This document shows positions 47,596 to 58,930 of a DNA stretch of 64,000 nt, in pieces. The notes beneath the pieces were generated by a model that saw only the letters and a list, made by a program, of their open reading frames with translations, was not told the origin of the DNA and did no database searches. Position 1 is the first letter of the stretch, and each line of letters starts with the position of its first letter. The position numbers and the translations under genes are program-made. Location of the stretch: NCBI GenBank assembly GCA_019925095.2, contig CM034402.1:9001501-9065500 (forward strand), given 5' to 3'. This stretch comes from Dendrolimus kikuchii. Lineage: Eukaryota; Arthropoda; Insecta; Lepidoptera; Lasiocampidae.

Positions 47596-47751
47596 CAGTT
47601 CTGTTATAAGTTTTCGTATAGTAGCGCAGTTGTATTGTAGGCTACAACCAACGCCATTTAACGGAGTTTTAAAACTCGAAAGGCCATATTTGACTATACA
47701 CTTCACATTTCTTACAAAAACACATAATTACTCCCGAAAAACTTTTTATTT

Positions 47752-48026
47752 TTTATTACAGGAGTTCAGCAGACAGGCAGACGGTCCACTTGATGGAAAG
47801 CGGTTACCATCGCTTATGGACATTTGAAATACCAAAGTTGCTACAAATGTGCTGCTGCTCTCATAAGGGAGACTGGAACCTGGTCACTAATGCCAGAACA
47901 CAACTCAAGGTTGTTATGGCGACATACTTTAAACCAGGGGTGGTAGCCATTCAGTCGGCCAAATGCCCTACCACCTGGCTGTTGGTTGTTTGAAATTGTA
48001 TTCTTTCTCCGTTCCTGCACAGATAA
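47752..48026 (+). mobile_element. 'GATGGAAAG' element inside copy C, full length
   Basis: Runs from TTACAGGAGTTCAGCAGACA through GATGGAAAGCGGTTACCATC and AAACCAGGGGTGGTAGCCAT to TTCCTGCACAGATAAAAC. Comparison with copy A shows a clean insertion with a short AAAAC-like duplication. Confidence 0.85.
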
Positions 48027-48120
48027 AACAACCAATATCCTACAACTATTCTTCATTTTAGAGTGATTTTACACATTTTTAGAAATAAAACTGCACAGCA
48101 TAACGTCATCTTTCAGTTCC

Positions 48121-49620
48121 AGTCAATATAGAATATAAGCACCTGTTTTTAATAAGCATATCAAAACAAATCGTAAAGATTTCATGAATACATTATAATT
48201 TATTTTCACACTCGACGATCTTTTTCGATGTGAAGTCAAGAAAGACATTTTTTTTGTATTTGTTGGCACTGTTGCTTGGGCATACACAAACAAAAACCTC
48301 GAACATACGTTCGGAGTCATCACTTTATAAAAAGGTGGTAATTTGAAATTAGTAGCGATGGTTAAAGTTAGGGTTCTTAGAATAGTAGTACCCTGGGCGT
48401 TCATTTGACGAAATTGGATTTGGTGCTGGACTTTATTCATTATTTCATTGAAGTACTTTTTTAATGACCGTGGGCGCTAGGAGGTCAGGTAAATTTATGG
48501 TTCTTAAAAAAGCGTTCAAACTTACTCTCAAGTCAATAAGACCGTATAGCTTTGTCTATATAGATGTATGGCAGGAAGGAAGCTGTTGTTGTTCTATATG
48601 ATTCTACAAAACGTTGTAGTAAAATCCGAAACATGAAATACTTTATTTAGGCCACAAGTGTGCTCTACTCTTTTAATTTTGGATTAAGCCGCGAAAATTA
48701 AAAAAAAATTAAGGTCAATACAAAGAACGACAACTGGTTGGAGCAAGATAAGTTGTGTTATTTTTGGAGTATGTTAAATGACAAAAACCCTCACAGAGGA
48801 ATACCACGCAATTAGCTGATTTTTTAATTTTGCAGGGATTAAGAGACAAACTACTATAAAGGTCAGCCTAGGATGACCAAGATTATGTAGTTGAAAATGA
48901 TAAATTGGGTCAGAATATGATGCTTCACATTTTCAGTATCTTCTATTAATGAAATCGTAATTCTGTGAGTATAGATAATTAATCCTGATCTCCGTAAGGG
49001 CAAATACGATTTTGCGTGCATTGGTTTTGGGAAGCATTCCACGATTTTATATTTTAAAATAGTTATTTTTCTTATAGATAACGACTAAAAAGGATAGTCA
49101 TACAGTACCTACCTACATTGTTTAAAAACTTAATTATTTTCATGTGCAATGTCTGTTGTAATCTGATATGGTAAATTAAATTGACGATAATATTCTTAAT
49201 TCAACAAAATATAACAAAGCTGATATTCCGTAGTCAGATATGAATTCAGATTTTGGGATGATTCCCGTGATGGATGTGAACACGCGTTTGGTTCGCTTTC
49301 CATATCCAGCAAACACCATTGCGTTCATCAAAGGTCAGTCGACAGGCACCTTCATTAAAAGTACAGGCAGATTGACATTCATCATCGTGGCTGATTAACG
49401 ACGTACATACACGACCTAGTTTGAGATTTCTTTAACATGCATATTGCAAAGCGGATTGAATGTTGGGAACACATTTTATCAGTCAGTATATCGCGACTGT
49501 TGAACGCACTCGTGCAATATATGAAAGTGGCATAAACTTTTAAAATTCGAACGTCGAGCGTCGTCTGCATTTTTTTAAAAGGAGAAATTTAAAAATAACA
49601 TGTAAGTTTATATACTTTTA
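48121..49620. other. intergenic, nothing recognised
   Basis: AT-rich. The 105-codon minus-strand frame at 48123-48440 has no motif known to me and no codon pattern suggesting a gene. Confidence 0.45.
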
Positions 49621-49624
49621 TAAT

Positions 49625-50010
49625 TATTCTAGCATTTGCCCACGACTTTGTCCACGTTGGACAGGTAACAAAGATTACAGTTATTTTGCTAAATATTTTT
49701 AGCAGGGTAATGGATTTTTTTAGTATGAAAATGGAACATGAATCTTATTAAATGTTATGAAAGGCATACGCACACAACGACTACAATTGTTCTTTAAAAA
49801 AAAATATCTATTAGTGAAAATTTGGCATCGGAATAAATTTTTGTTCAACCTGGGCACTTTAAACCTCTCCCGAGAAATTCTCGGGACATATAAAGTACCG
49901 CAGATTTTAAGTCCGGGATTTTACTATCGATCAACAAAAACAGCATCAAAATCGGCTCCGTAGTTTTTACGTGAATTCCCAACAAACAGACAAACACAAA
50001 AAATGTTAGA
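49625..50010 (+). repeat. 'GCGACTTCGTCCACG' dispersed repeat, diverged copy
   Basis: CTAGCATTTGCCCACGACTT, CTCTCCCGAGAAATTCTCGG and GTTTTTACGTGAATTCCCAA keep the family order. Confidence 0.7.
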
Positions 50011-50429
50011 AACAAAAGACTACATACACTTTTACAAATTTATAATTTATAGATTTTAATTCAGCGAAAGTGTTTCTGCTTTAGAAAAAATAAAATTTGT
50101 TTGTTGTTGTTTTCTTAGAAATATTAGTTTAAAAAAGTACCTTATATAAGACAAGAGGGACAAGGGGGGAGGGGGTGATTTTAATTAATTATTTAATGTT
50201 TTAATTTATTATTTTAATGTAACGCACGATCACAATTAGTTGTAGGTTGTTACAATCGATTTGGATTTAACTAAGCGCCTATATTCCATTTTGTTCCATC
50301 CTGTAAAATATTCAGTTAAATTCTATTAAAATTTCATTCATGGTTAAAATTTGCTAAAAATCTAAGACACCAAGCAGCCTCTCTTTAACTTTCTCAAGCA
50401 ATGAAACTAGTGTTTTTTCATGTTTATTG

Positions 50430-50765
50430 TCTGAGTTCAGCAGAGAAAGGCAGACGACCCACCTGACGGAAAGCAGTTACTATCGCCTATGAACATTAGT
50501 AACACCAATGCTACCAATGTGCTGCTGCTCTTTAAACGGAGACTAGAACTTGGCCACTAATATTGGAACACAAGTCAAGGTTGTTGTAGCGGCATACTCT
50601 AGACCAGGGATGGTAGTGATTGATCGCTAAAGTAAAAGTATTTACCCGCCTTGAGGCGGGTAAATACTTTACTGGCTGTGGGTTGTCTTATCGCCTCTTA
50701 AGTTAGGTCGTCCGGCTGCAGGAAATTGTATTCTTTCTCCGTTCCTGCACGGATAAAAGAGTGTC
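50430..50765 (+). mobile_element. 'GATGGAAAG' element, full length with internal palindrome
   Basis: GAGTTCAGCAGAGAAAGGCA, ACGGAAAGCAGTTACTATCG, AGACCAGGGATGGTAGTG to TTCCTGCACGGATAAAAGAG. Bases 50635-50670 form a 17-bp hairpin absent from other copies. Confidence 0.8.
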
Positions 50766-51397
50766 ATGAGTAAATGAAACGAACATGTAATTTGGAAGAA
50801 AAAAGAATAGGAAGTGGTAGGTCTGATAGTGAGCCCCTTTAGATTTGCGCCTGACAGCCACTACCTAGATCTATTTTTACCTAACTAAGCCTTAATTTAG
50901 CTTGAATACAGTCCCTCAGGTCGGCTCATTCGGATTCTTGTCAAACTAACAGAATACTCATAACGAAATTCTGTGATAACTTTTTTATTAAGTCTTTGGG
51001 TTTGGAGATATTAGCTGCTAGTTATACACATTGAGTACCATATAACTTTCGAACAATGAAGTTGGAAGATTCTGAGAAAATGAGGCTGAAGAGATTCAAA
51101 ATGTTTTCAACGAAATTGGTTTGAACAACATCCGTTGAGGAAGGAGTGTTGTGATATGAACTGTTTTCGATTAAATATGTTTTTTGGTTCTGTAGCCAAT
51201 TGATGAAAATAGTAGACACGTATACCTACGGAACACTTACCTAGTTGTGCATGCACTGCTCATTCATTTGCCTGATTTCTTATTTAAATATGACTTTCCA
51301 TGGTCTGTGGCTCCAAGTCGAATATTCACGAATGTTCTACATTTATAAAAATCTTCAAATAAACGCACTCCATCTACACAAAGAGACAATTCTTGTA
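50766..51397. other. intergenic, nothing recognised
   Basis: No motif-bearing frame or shared repeat found by eye. Confidence 0.4.
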
Positions 51398-51572
51398 ATA
51401 AAATTATGTTTAAATGGTTTAAAGGGCGGTATTTTGTTTGTTTTTAATTCCGACGTTTCGGCTACTCAAAAGTGGCCGAAAATAAAATTGAAATAAAATA
51501 CTGTGCTTAAAACTGTTAAAAAGCAGTTTTATTATGTGCAAATACTAGTCGCGCAAACTTAAGAAAAAACAA
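51398..51572 (-). mobile_element. Penelope terminal-repeat fragment
   Basis: TTCCGACGTTTCGGCTACTC, AAAAGTGGCCGAAAATAAAA and AAACTGTTAAAAAGCAGTTT match the terminal arms of 13927-14946 with decay. Confidence 0.7.
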
Positions 51573-52334
51573 TTCTTTACTTCTTGTAAACTCATTTTGT
51601 ATATATACTGAAATATAATATACTTAAATAATACTGCTGATTTCTTGTTTTAATTCCCACTCTCATACAAAAAATGTGTGGAAAAATTACCATGTGAGAT
51701 AAAACCGCCCAATTGAATATTTATGTTTTTGAGTTTATGTCGCATTTTTGTTGTAGTGGTCGCCCGTGCTCGAAATTCGACCATAATAATTAATGTCAAA
51801 GACAATATTCTTTAGTCACAGATTTCGATAAGGCTACACTGTCAATTCGACTTGAACAATAAACAAAAGAGTATGTATATATGCGTTTGTGTGTCAAATA
51901 CATGGTAATGTGTGTAATGTTTTTTTTATTGATTTAATGTATTTTTTATGCGTAATTAAAACAAATATTAGCATTTGTCGCTTCTTCTCTATATAAACTA
52001 TAAGTATGCAAAATTTCATACTACTCCGTCCTCGCAATTTTCGTAAAAAGGGGTACAAGTTTTTTGCTTCACGTATTAATATATAGATTATATTGTATCG
52101 TTTAACTATTATGCATATTAAACAAAATTGATAGGTTTTTGAGAACAAAGTATGTATGTATTCTTATATGACGTCTCAACAACTTTTGGTCAGGTAAATG
52201 TCGAGAGCACGACTGTCGTGCCATGGCAAAATCCCGAATTTTGCCATTGGTTTGTTGCGTTTCGTTTGAAATATAATGAGGAATTCTAGTGAAAAATGAT
52301 TTTGTATTCATTCTTTTTGAAGAGATATTCTTAT

Positions 52335-52470
52335 AGGAGGGTAAACCGCTTCGTTACGTAACGCGTTACGGCGCCAGTTTGTCTGGCTCCCTTTCTCTCA
52401 CGCATACGGCAGCGGTAGGCAGGCTCCGCCTCTCTCACTCTAACCCACAACGCTAGCCGTATTTCGGTAA
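52335..52470. other. unexplained GC-rich island
   Basis: Includes CGTTACGTAACGCGTTACGG, TCTGGCTCCCTTTCTCTCAC and TAGGCAGGCTCCGCCTCTCT in AT-rich surroundings. GTTACGTAAC is a 10-base palindrome. No open frame or match elsewhere in the window. Confidence 0.5.
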
Positions 52471-53225
52471 TTAGATTAAATAATGATACTAATAATGTAC
52501 ATACACAAAATTCTAATGTACATATTCAAGAATTGTAACTAAGAATAAAAATATTTTATAATCAATAAAAGATTTTATTAATAAATAATAACCTTTTCTT
52601 ACATTATCATATTAATATTCATAAAATTTAAGTAATAACCTAAGCTTTTCTGAAGTTAAACACTTTCAGTATTAGATAGTGCAATTTAGATTAGTTTAAG
52701 TTATCACTTCTGTCGGGCGTCCTGAGATGCACACGTTTTTTTTAAAATTATTTACTTACTTTTCAAAGAAAAAACCCGACATCGGGTGAATCTGAACAGC
52801 ATTACCTACATAAGTTTTCAAGTTCACAAATAAAAAAACAAAGGGAAACACTAAATATACACATAGTTAAAAAATATTTGCTTTGCAAGATAATACAAAA
52901 TACACTTCCGCATATGACCTATGTAATAACAGTTATTGTTTAGTTTTGCCATCAAATAACAGTAATTTTAGTGTACGAAATAATAATTTTTATGTTTACA
53001 TAAGTACCTAATGCACAATAGTTAGTCGTTTTTTACGTAAATCATTTTGAAGGTTCCCAAGCCATTGCAGAAAAAAATATCCTTATGAAATCTGTCCGTC
53101 TATTATAGTCACAAAGCAGTTTCCGAATCGGTCACTCAAATTCCTTATTTTCAGAATCTGTTGGATTTGTACGAATGAAATTTAGTAGTAGGAATGTGTA
53201 ATCTATATAATTCTTCCAGTGACTG

Positions 53226-54850
53226 TTAAACTCTTTTGGACCATGTCAGTATTACCATACTTATAGGCCACGTAACCCACCTCCTTTTGCATGAAAGGCT
53301 TACAAAAATAACACGCTCACGCTCCCGCTTCGCCTTCTCTTTAGCAAGTATAACTCGCTCACAAAAGGAGGAGACGAAATCCCATCCGGGGGGGCTCCCG
53401 ACCATGATGCGAACCACGACCAGTAGCGAGAGGTCTCGACGCTGCTCTGTCCAAGCAGGACACACCTGGAGAGTCTGCCGGCCGTATCCTCGTCGCCTGT
53501 GTCACAATGATGGCACCCTGATGTTGGCTTGCGGCCTAGTCGACAAAGGTATCTTCTGAAACAGCCGTGTACCGAGAGGACCTGCAGCAGCTGGAACATC
53601 AGGGTGTTGTGCCTTCTCTTGATCCAGTACCACAGGACAGGCCTCACCACTTCGAGAGTGGCGACGCCGTGGAGCTCCGACCAGAAAGCCTCGGTTTCCT
53701 GAGGTGCCGGTCTCGTGCCCCTCGCCAGAGCAGATATATTTAATTTCAAACTCAACAAATTCAGGCGAGTGATTAACTCGATTAACATTTCTGGCACTTA
53801 CTGATCACCCAGTTCTCCTGGGGGCAGTGGACGTAGTATGGTTCACTGATTACGGCTGGGCCTACTCCCACTCCGCCAACGACTGCAGAGAGAGATCCTG
53901 AGCCGCGACGGAGTGGTTCACATTCCAATGAAGGAGGCATGTATGTCGATCAGGCATTGTTATTTATCGACATGCTATGCTCTCATTGACTGCTTCCATT
54001 GGCGGGGGGGAACTCCTCATCGGGCCACCATGAAGGGGAATTTCCCCCTGACACTGGGAGACTGGCAGTCCCTCGACAGTTGACTGTTGACTAGTTGGCT
54101 ACCGTCGGCGCACACGGCGCAATGCGACTTCCTCGCTTGACACTAATCGACCCTGTGACCGTCCTTCCCGCAACGGAAACATAGGGTCGACCGGCCCTTC
54201 TGGCAATCCGTGCACATCGGCGTGACATGCCCGGTGGCGGGACAACGCATACAGCGGAGGGAAAGTCGCTCCATCGCCTCCACCACTTGACTGCCGAGCT
54301 AAAACCAACGAGCAGGTAACCCTGCTCTATATTATGCGTTTCGCCATCGGGACAGGGCATATCACGTGGGACGTGCCCATCCCCTGAGACCAATGCCGAT
54401 ACCACTGGCGTGCATTGGGCCCTGGGGCAGCCTCCAAAACTGGCCTTGGTCTCCACGATCAGGTCGGGTGTGACTATGTCGTTCAGACCCATAAACTTAC
54501 GTCCACCTTTTTCATGGGCCTGGTCACTTCAGCCACCGCGACTAATGCTGCCTTTAACTTCTCCACGAGACGGTCCGCCTTCTTGGCCCCTTCCAGTTCG
54601 GTAATTCGAGAAAACGGGCGTCGTATACTGTGCGGGCCAGCTTTAACCCTTCCTTCAGGCCCATGGCCTGGAGGTCCACAACCACTCGCGCTCGCTCAAC
54701 AACGGTGCGATACGTGGCCCCAAGGTCCCATTGACATAAGCGCGGATCGCGCGAGTGCAACCAAATAGAAAACAACAGGTCCAACCGATAAGCAAATGGA
54801 AAATTCCTATATATTTAGCCGACTCAATAAGAAATGCCGAAAACAAGTCC
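53226..54850 (-). pseudogene. degraded R1-type LINE with ORF1 and ORF2 ends
   Basis: Minus strand, 5' to 3': an ORF1 stretch (54784-54554, ARVVVDLQAMGLKEGLKLAR), gag-like zinc-knuckle sequence spread over two frames near 54310-54100 (CMRCPATGHVTPMCTDC and CFRCGKDGHR type), then, after a large deletion, the ORF2 C-terminus (53797-53226) with FQLLQVLSVHGCFRRYLCRL, SGCHHCDTGDEDTA and a shift to CPAWTEQRRDLSLLVVVRIM. RT and endonuclease are missing. Confidence 0.8.
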
Positions 54851-55324
54851 AATAAACAAGCTTTTTTCGATGGTAAAACAATACATAATTATATGTAAAG
54901 TAATAAAATGATGTCTATTTTCAAATACATTTTAGGAATGTTATTAAATAAGCTATGTTGCTTGAAGGTAAATTTAGGATTGCCTAGAACAGGTGTTTCA
55001 AACAGGATACCTTTTAGCCAACTGTTATTTCGTTACTTTTTGTTACTATGCATTATTGTATTGAAATTATATGATAAGCCACAAAATGTTATCGAGGAAT
55101 TGTTATTAGGTATTATATAGTTATAAAAAACGTAAAAAAAACGCTATAATACGTGGTATTTAAATAACACGTGAATTTTAATTTCGACTGAGCCTGTCGT
55201 GTTTTTGTGGCTATGACGAATCGTATGTTTTTTACAATATGTGTAGAGGTTACTTTAAACTTAAGGACTCTGGTCATGCGCGAGGCCCCTGTGCGCGCAC
55301 AAGTACTATTAATTACACTATTAG
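54851..55324. other. AT-rich intergenic DNA, nothing recognised
   Basis: A 70-codon frame at 54908-55120 has a hydrophobic stretch but no known motif; not called. Confidence 0.4.
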
Positions 55325-55437
55325 TAAAGTTTTTGGCGAGGACTTGAAGGATAATCTTTTGCTGCTCAGTTTTATTTGGAAATAATGTATATTATTTGAA
55401 TAATGGTTGTAATATTGTATTGATTGTTTTTAAGCAA
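55325..55437 (-). repeat. four-copy repeat family, copy D (diverged)
   Basis: GTTTTTGGCGAGGACTTGAA, GCAGTTTTATTTGG-like and AATAATGGTTGTAATATTGT follow copy B order with about 70-75% similarity by eye. Confidence 0.6.
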
Positions 55438-55460
55438 GGATCGTTGGTATGTAGTGTAGA

Positions 55461-55575
55461 GCACCCACACGTCTAGTGGACCGATGACCTATGCAAGGTC
55501 ATCAAGTCCAAGGAGCTCGATGCTGCAAGTAGAGAACCGGAATATTTGGTTCAAACTTGGGGAGACCTACATAGA
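55461..55575 (+). pseudogene. LINE ORF2 C-terminal scrap
   Basis: Translates as WTDDLCKVIKSKELDAASRE then YLVQTWGDLHR, resembling the lepidopteran LINE ending WTDDL....G..W..AA.DR..W..LGEAY.QQW. Confidence 0.6.
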
Positions 55576-55914
55576 TAGAGATACTTTGTAGAATAGAATA
55601 TACTTAATTGCATAACATTACATGCAGTTCAAGAAGTTTAAGTACAGAAAAATAATTTATTATTATAATTTAAGATTGCTTATAATTGCCTAAAAATTTC
55701 CATACCGTTTGGATATTCGGCAACTCATTGGCGTCGTTGAGAAATGTGGAATACTCGTATATGGAGCAATAGTCCCGGCACAATTGCTGCATTTTATTGC
55801 AAGTGCTCCGCTTAATTGCTCCAGATTGATCCATAACTGTTGCCAAACAATTATTGCTCAAAAAATTGCCCATGTAATAGCATCTTTAGGATGGATTAGA
55901 ATAAATAATACGTG

Positions 55915-56035
55915 AAACATATTACAAAACGTCGCAGCCTCGTAGATTTTGTACGAGCGTACAAAATGTAACGTACTTACTTATAACGTCTTAATTTTGT
56001 ACAGGCAAAAGGAATAAATAGCGCAATCATTCTTC
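55915..56035. repeat. relative of the TGACGTCA palindromic repeat
   Basis: AACGTCGCAGCCTCGTAGAT, TACTTACTTATAACGTC and AATAGCGCAATC match 31545-31700. Here the outer arms GTACAAAAT and ATTTTGTAC are inverted instead. Confidence 0.7.
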
Positions 56036-56129
56036 TTTAAACAGTAATAATATTAAAATGTATAGTAATTGTGTCCTCAAAGTCCTCGTCCCCTATATAT
56101 AATAGAAAATATGAATTTATATAATACTA

Positions 56130-56510
56130 ACATTTGCCCGCAACTTCGTCCACATTGTACAGGTTAGAAAAATTACAGGTACTTGCGAATGTAGATACAC
56201 ATATATCATCATATATTATACAGGTGAATTTTTTAAGTGGGCCTTCAGGGCGAAATCTAAATTATGCTCAATAGCGAAAAACACTCAAAGGAGTACCGAG
56301 GCAATTTTAACGAAAACTAAAATGATATCATTAGATTTTTGAATAATCAATTACTGTGGTCAAGACTTGAATCGGTTGATTTTGAAAAAATAAACACACC
56401 TGTATTATAATATCAAATCATAGTGTAGCTTGTAAGGATCAATTTCTGCGAAGGAATGTCAAACGACAAACCAAAGGAAAGAGTTGATTTTGAACAAAAT
56501 ATTATATTTT
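56130..56510 (+). repeat. dispersed repeat copy (with 35170 and 30190)
   Basis: Head ATTTGCCCGCAACTTCGTCC links this family to the 'GCGACTTCGTCCACG' repeats; the body GGGCCTTCAGGGCGAAATCT, CACTCAAAGGAGTACCGAGG matches 35170. Confidence 0.75.
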
Positions 56511-56534
56511 CCATACGTTAATTTAATTACGAGC

Positions 56535-56668
56535 TTGCATGACAAGAGTTATGAATGTCAAAGAGGTAAGTGAGGTGTGTAAGAATAAGCCTAAATGGTA
56601 CTCTGTTGTTCGTGCCTACCCCGCAAGGGAACTGGCGTGAAGTTATGTATGCATGTATGTTAATTTAA
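56535..56668 (+). mobile_element. LINE 3' terminus with (TATG)n tail
   Basis: CTTGCATGACAAGAGTTATG, GAATAAGCCTAAATGGTACT, CCCGCAAGGGAACTGGCGTG, then TTATGTATGCATGTATGT. Confidence 0.85.
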
Positions 56669-57094
56669 CGAGTTTTTTTTAAAGAAGAGTAAAAATTATA
56701 AGCCAAATCCAACAACAAATAATTTTTCAACCTCTACTTTTTCTTTTCGAAAGTACTTTGACTTCATATCCAATTGATATAGACATACCTTGCTAAAGAT
56801 ATGGATATTTTATGTTAGTTATAAAAAATGTTTAGTACCAAATTGGATTGTTCCAAGTAACTGTCGATTATCGTGAACTCACCTGAACGACCAATGGTAT
56901 AGGTATAAACAAATGTCTTCTTGGAATTTAGGTTAATCAACTACTAAGATTCTGACGAAATTATAAGATTAATAGTAAACGTCTACATTAGAATTTAAAA
57001 TTCATGTTGCTACTTCATAAATTATAAAACATACAATTTAGTTACATGTGTTTAGAAGGGGATTTTTGCAGCAATACTGCTATATTCTTTTCCT

Positions 57095-57150
57095 TATTTA
57101 CTGCTGGAAATAGATGGCTCACCTGATAGAAAGTGGTTATGCCACGCCAC
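57095..57150 (+). mobile_element. 'GATGGAAAG' element scrap
   Basis: GGCTCACCTGATAGAAAGTG, GTTATGCC after a T-rich start; about 55 bases survive. Confidence 0.4.
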
Positions 57151-57637
57151 ATTTGATGTAAAAGGTCAATTGTTATTCCAGATCACGTGTACCTACATCT
57201 TACCTATTATAAAAGAATAGTTGAACTTTATGTTTTTATGCAGCCTTCTGGTAATAGTATTGAATGGGTGTCACTGGACTGGAATAAATTGTACTTTTCA
57301 CCTTTGCTATAATCTATTTCTTTCACAATCTCCCAGTTACTTGGAGTCACCACAATATGCCATACTTTTTCTATTCTGACATATATTCTCTGTCGCACTT
57401 AAAACCGACAAACATATATTATTTATAAGCGTAAAAACTGCTACCAACATGCAAAATAATATAAAACTGTTACGACCTAGATGCCGACAAAAACAAATTC
57501 GCACATGCATACCTGTAAAAACACATTTTATTACCTTTCGGCATTTGGACGTCTTTTGTTTACTTTGTGTTTAAAATTTGTGATTAGAAAACAGCCCATT
57601 GTTGTATTGTTATCTTTTATGGCAGTCATTAGCTAGG

Positions 57638-57976
57638 TGTTACGGATTCAAAGTACAAACTGATTCTAGGAAATTCAGTCCACGCGGCCGGACGGATATA
57701 TTGCTTCTGTGCAGTAGTAAAGCAATATCCCGATGGAGGGACGAGGCAGTCGAGCGATGACCACGAGCGAAGCAAGACGTGTATACCACCATCGGGAATC
57801 TTTTAGTGACGGACTTTGCTCGTTTTATGAAATTACGACTTTTTGCATTACGTTTGGACTTGTTGTGTTTGGTTATATTTGTACCTGTGTTATACGTGTT
57901 TGTATAGTTCTAATAAACTCTATAGTAATTGTAACGGCATTTTAATTCGAGTCACGCGACTCGTAATAATATAACA
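57638..57976 (+). mobile_element. candidate solo LTR
   Basis: TGTTACGGATTC at the left and CTCGTAATAATATAACA at the right give TG...CA ends. The interior has AATAAA in GTTCTAATAAACTC and a GC-richer start. A second copy lies at 63577-63854. No target-site duplication was found. Confidence 0.55.
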
Positions 57977-58384
57977 ATTACTTTAATTGACATTGTTTGA
58001 CAATCTCCAGGATTTCAAGATACCGAAACATAATGCTGCCCTGCCACTGAATTAGTAATGCTTACAGATATTACAAACAGCAAACAAAGCTGTTACAAAC
58101 ACAGTTTCTTGAAACTATGTACACTAACGACAATGACAATCCGTGAATATTTAAGCCCATTGTTATATTTATATGGTCGTGATCGCTTGCTTTGTTCCTT
58201 ATAGAAGCACTTTTTTATTATTAAACATTTCATTAATAAGGTTTTCAACATCAAGTCTGCGTTTGATCATCATCATCCGGAATCTGCCTTTTATACTTTT
58301 TCTTCTCCATTTTGCAACATTGGCCTACATATTATTTCTGACGTGGTAGAACCTTGCTAGAAGCATTATTTGGATATCAGCTTT

Positions 58385-58530
58385 TATTGTTAGAGCCGAC
58401 TCAATTCGTGTGATACGACGTTGTCACAGAATATCGCCGTGAATCAGTTAGCCTGGAACTAATCGTGTTTCGTACGATGACTGAGAGTTCCGGCGGCCCA
58501 CTTCCCCCTCCCCTATCCCATTTTCGCATT
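58385..58530 (+). repeat. 'AGGGCCGGCTCG' dispersed repeat, copy 3
   Basis: GTTAGAGCCGACTCAATTCG, GAATATCGCCGTGAATCAG, GAGAGTTCCGGCGGCCCACT then a CT-rich end. A diverged continuation is possible at 58800-58930. Confidence 0.6.
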
Positions 58531-58930
58531 TGAAAGAAAGAAAGAAAGAAAATATTTATTTATAAAAAGGCGACACTTAACAATAATTAATAATAATAAC
58601 AAAAATAATGTCATCTTTTGGTATTTTTTTAATATGTGTTTATTTTTTATATATATGTGTTAAAAAACATTAGAAAGAATAAATAAATGTATATGTGAAA
58701 TAATAACAATAATAATGAAAACGTGGGTCGTAATTTGCGAAATGAGGTTGGCACTCAGTATTGTGCTGTGCCGAAACAGTCCGACACAACACTGATTTTC
58801 AGTTTTCATTTTTGTTTCCCTATCGTATCCCCTCTGTCCCATCCCCTCTATGCAACCCTAAAGGCTTCAGTGTTCGTGTTGGCCGTGTTGTCACAGATGT
58901 CTAGAGGTGACTGTAACCGCTTCCATTAAG

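Larger units (their letters stand above)
47146..48120 (+). repeat. four-copy repeat family, copy C with two nested insertions
   Basis: Matches copy A in three pieces: 47146-47219, 47596-47751 and 48027-48120. The gaps are filled by a LINE fragment and a short interspersed element. Confidence 0.85.

Noticed and set aside
48123..48440. 105-codon minus-strand open frame
   Set aside because: No recognisable motif, no neighbouring exon, composition like surrounding intergenic DNA.
53236..54768. Plus-strand open frames of 107 and 117 codons
   Set aside because: Opposite-strand shadows of the GC-rich R1-type LINE remnant.
55670..55873. 67-codon minus-strand frame (MDQSGAIKRSTCNKMQQLCR) followed by an AATAAA-like site
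   Set aside because: Looks slightly gene-like and could be a last exon, but I recognise no family and see no upstream exon; a LINE scrap lies next to it.
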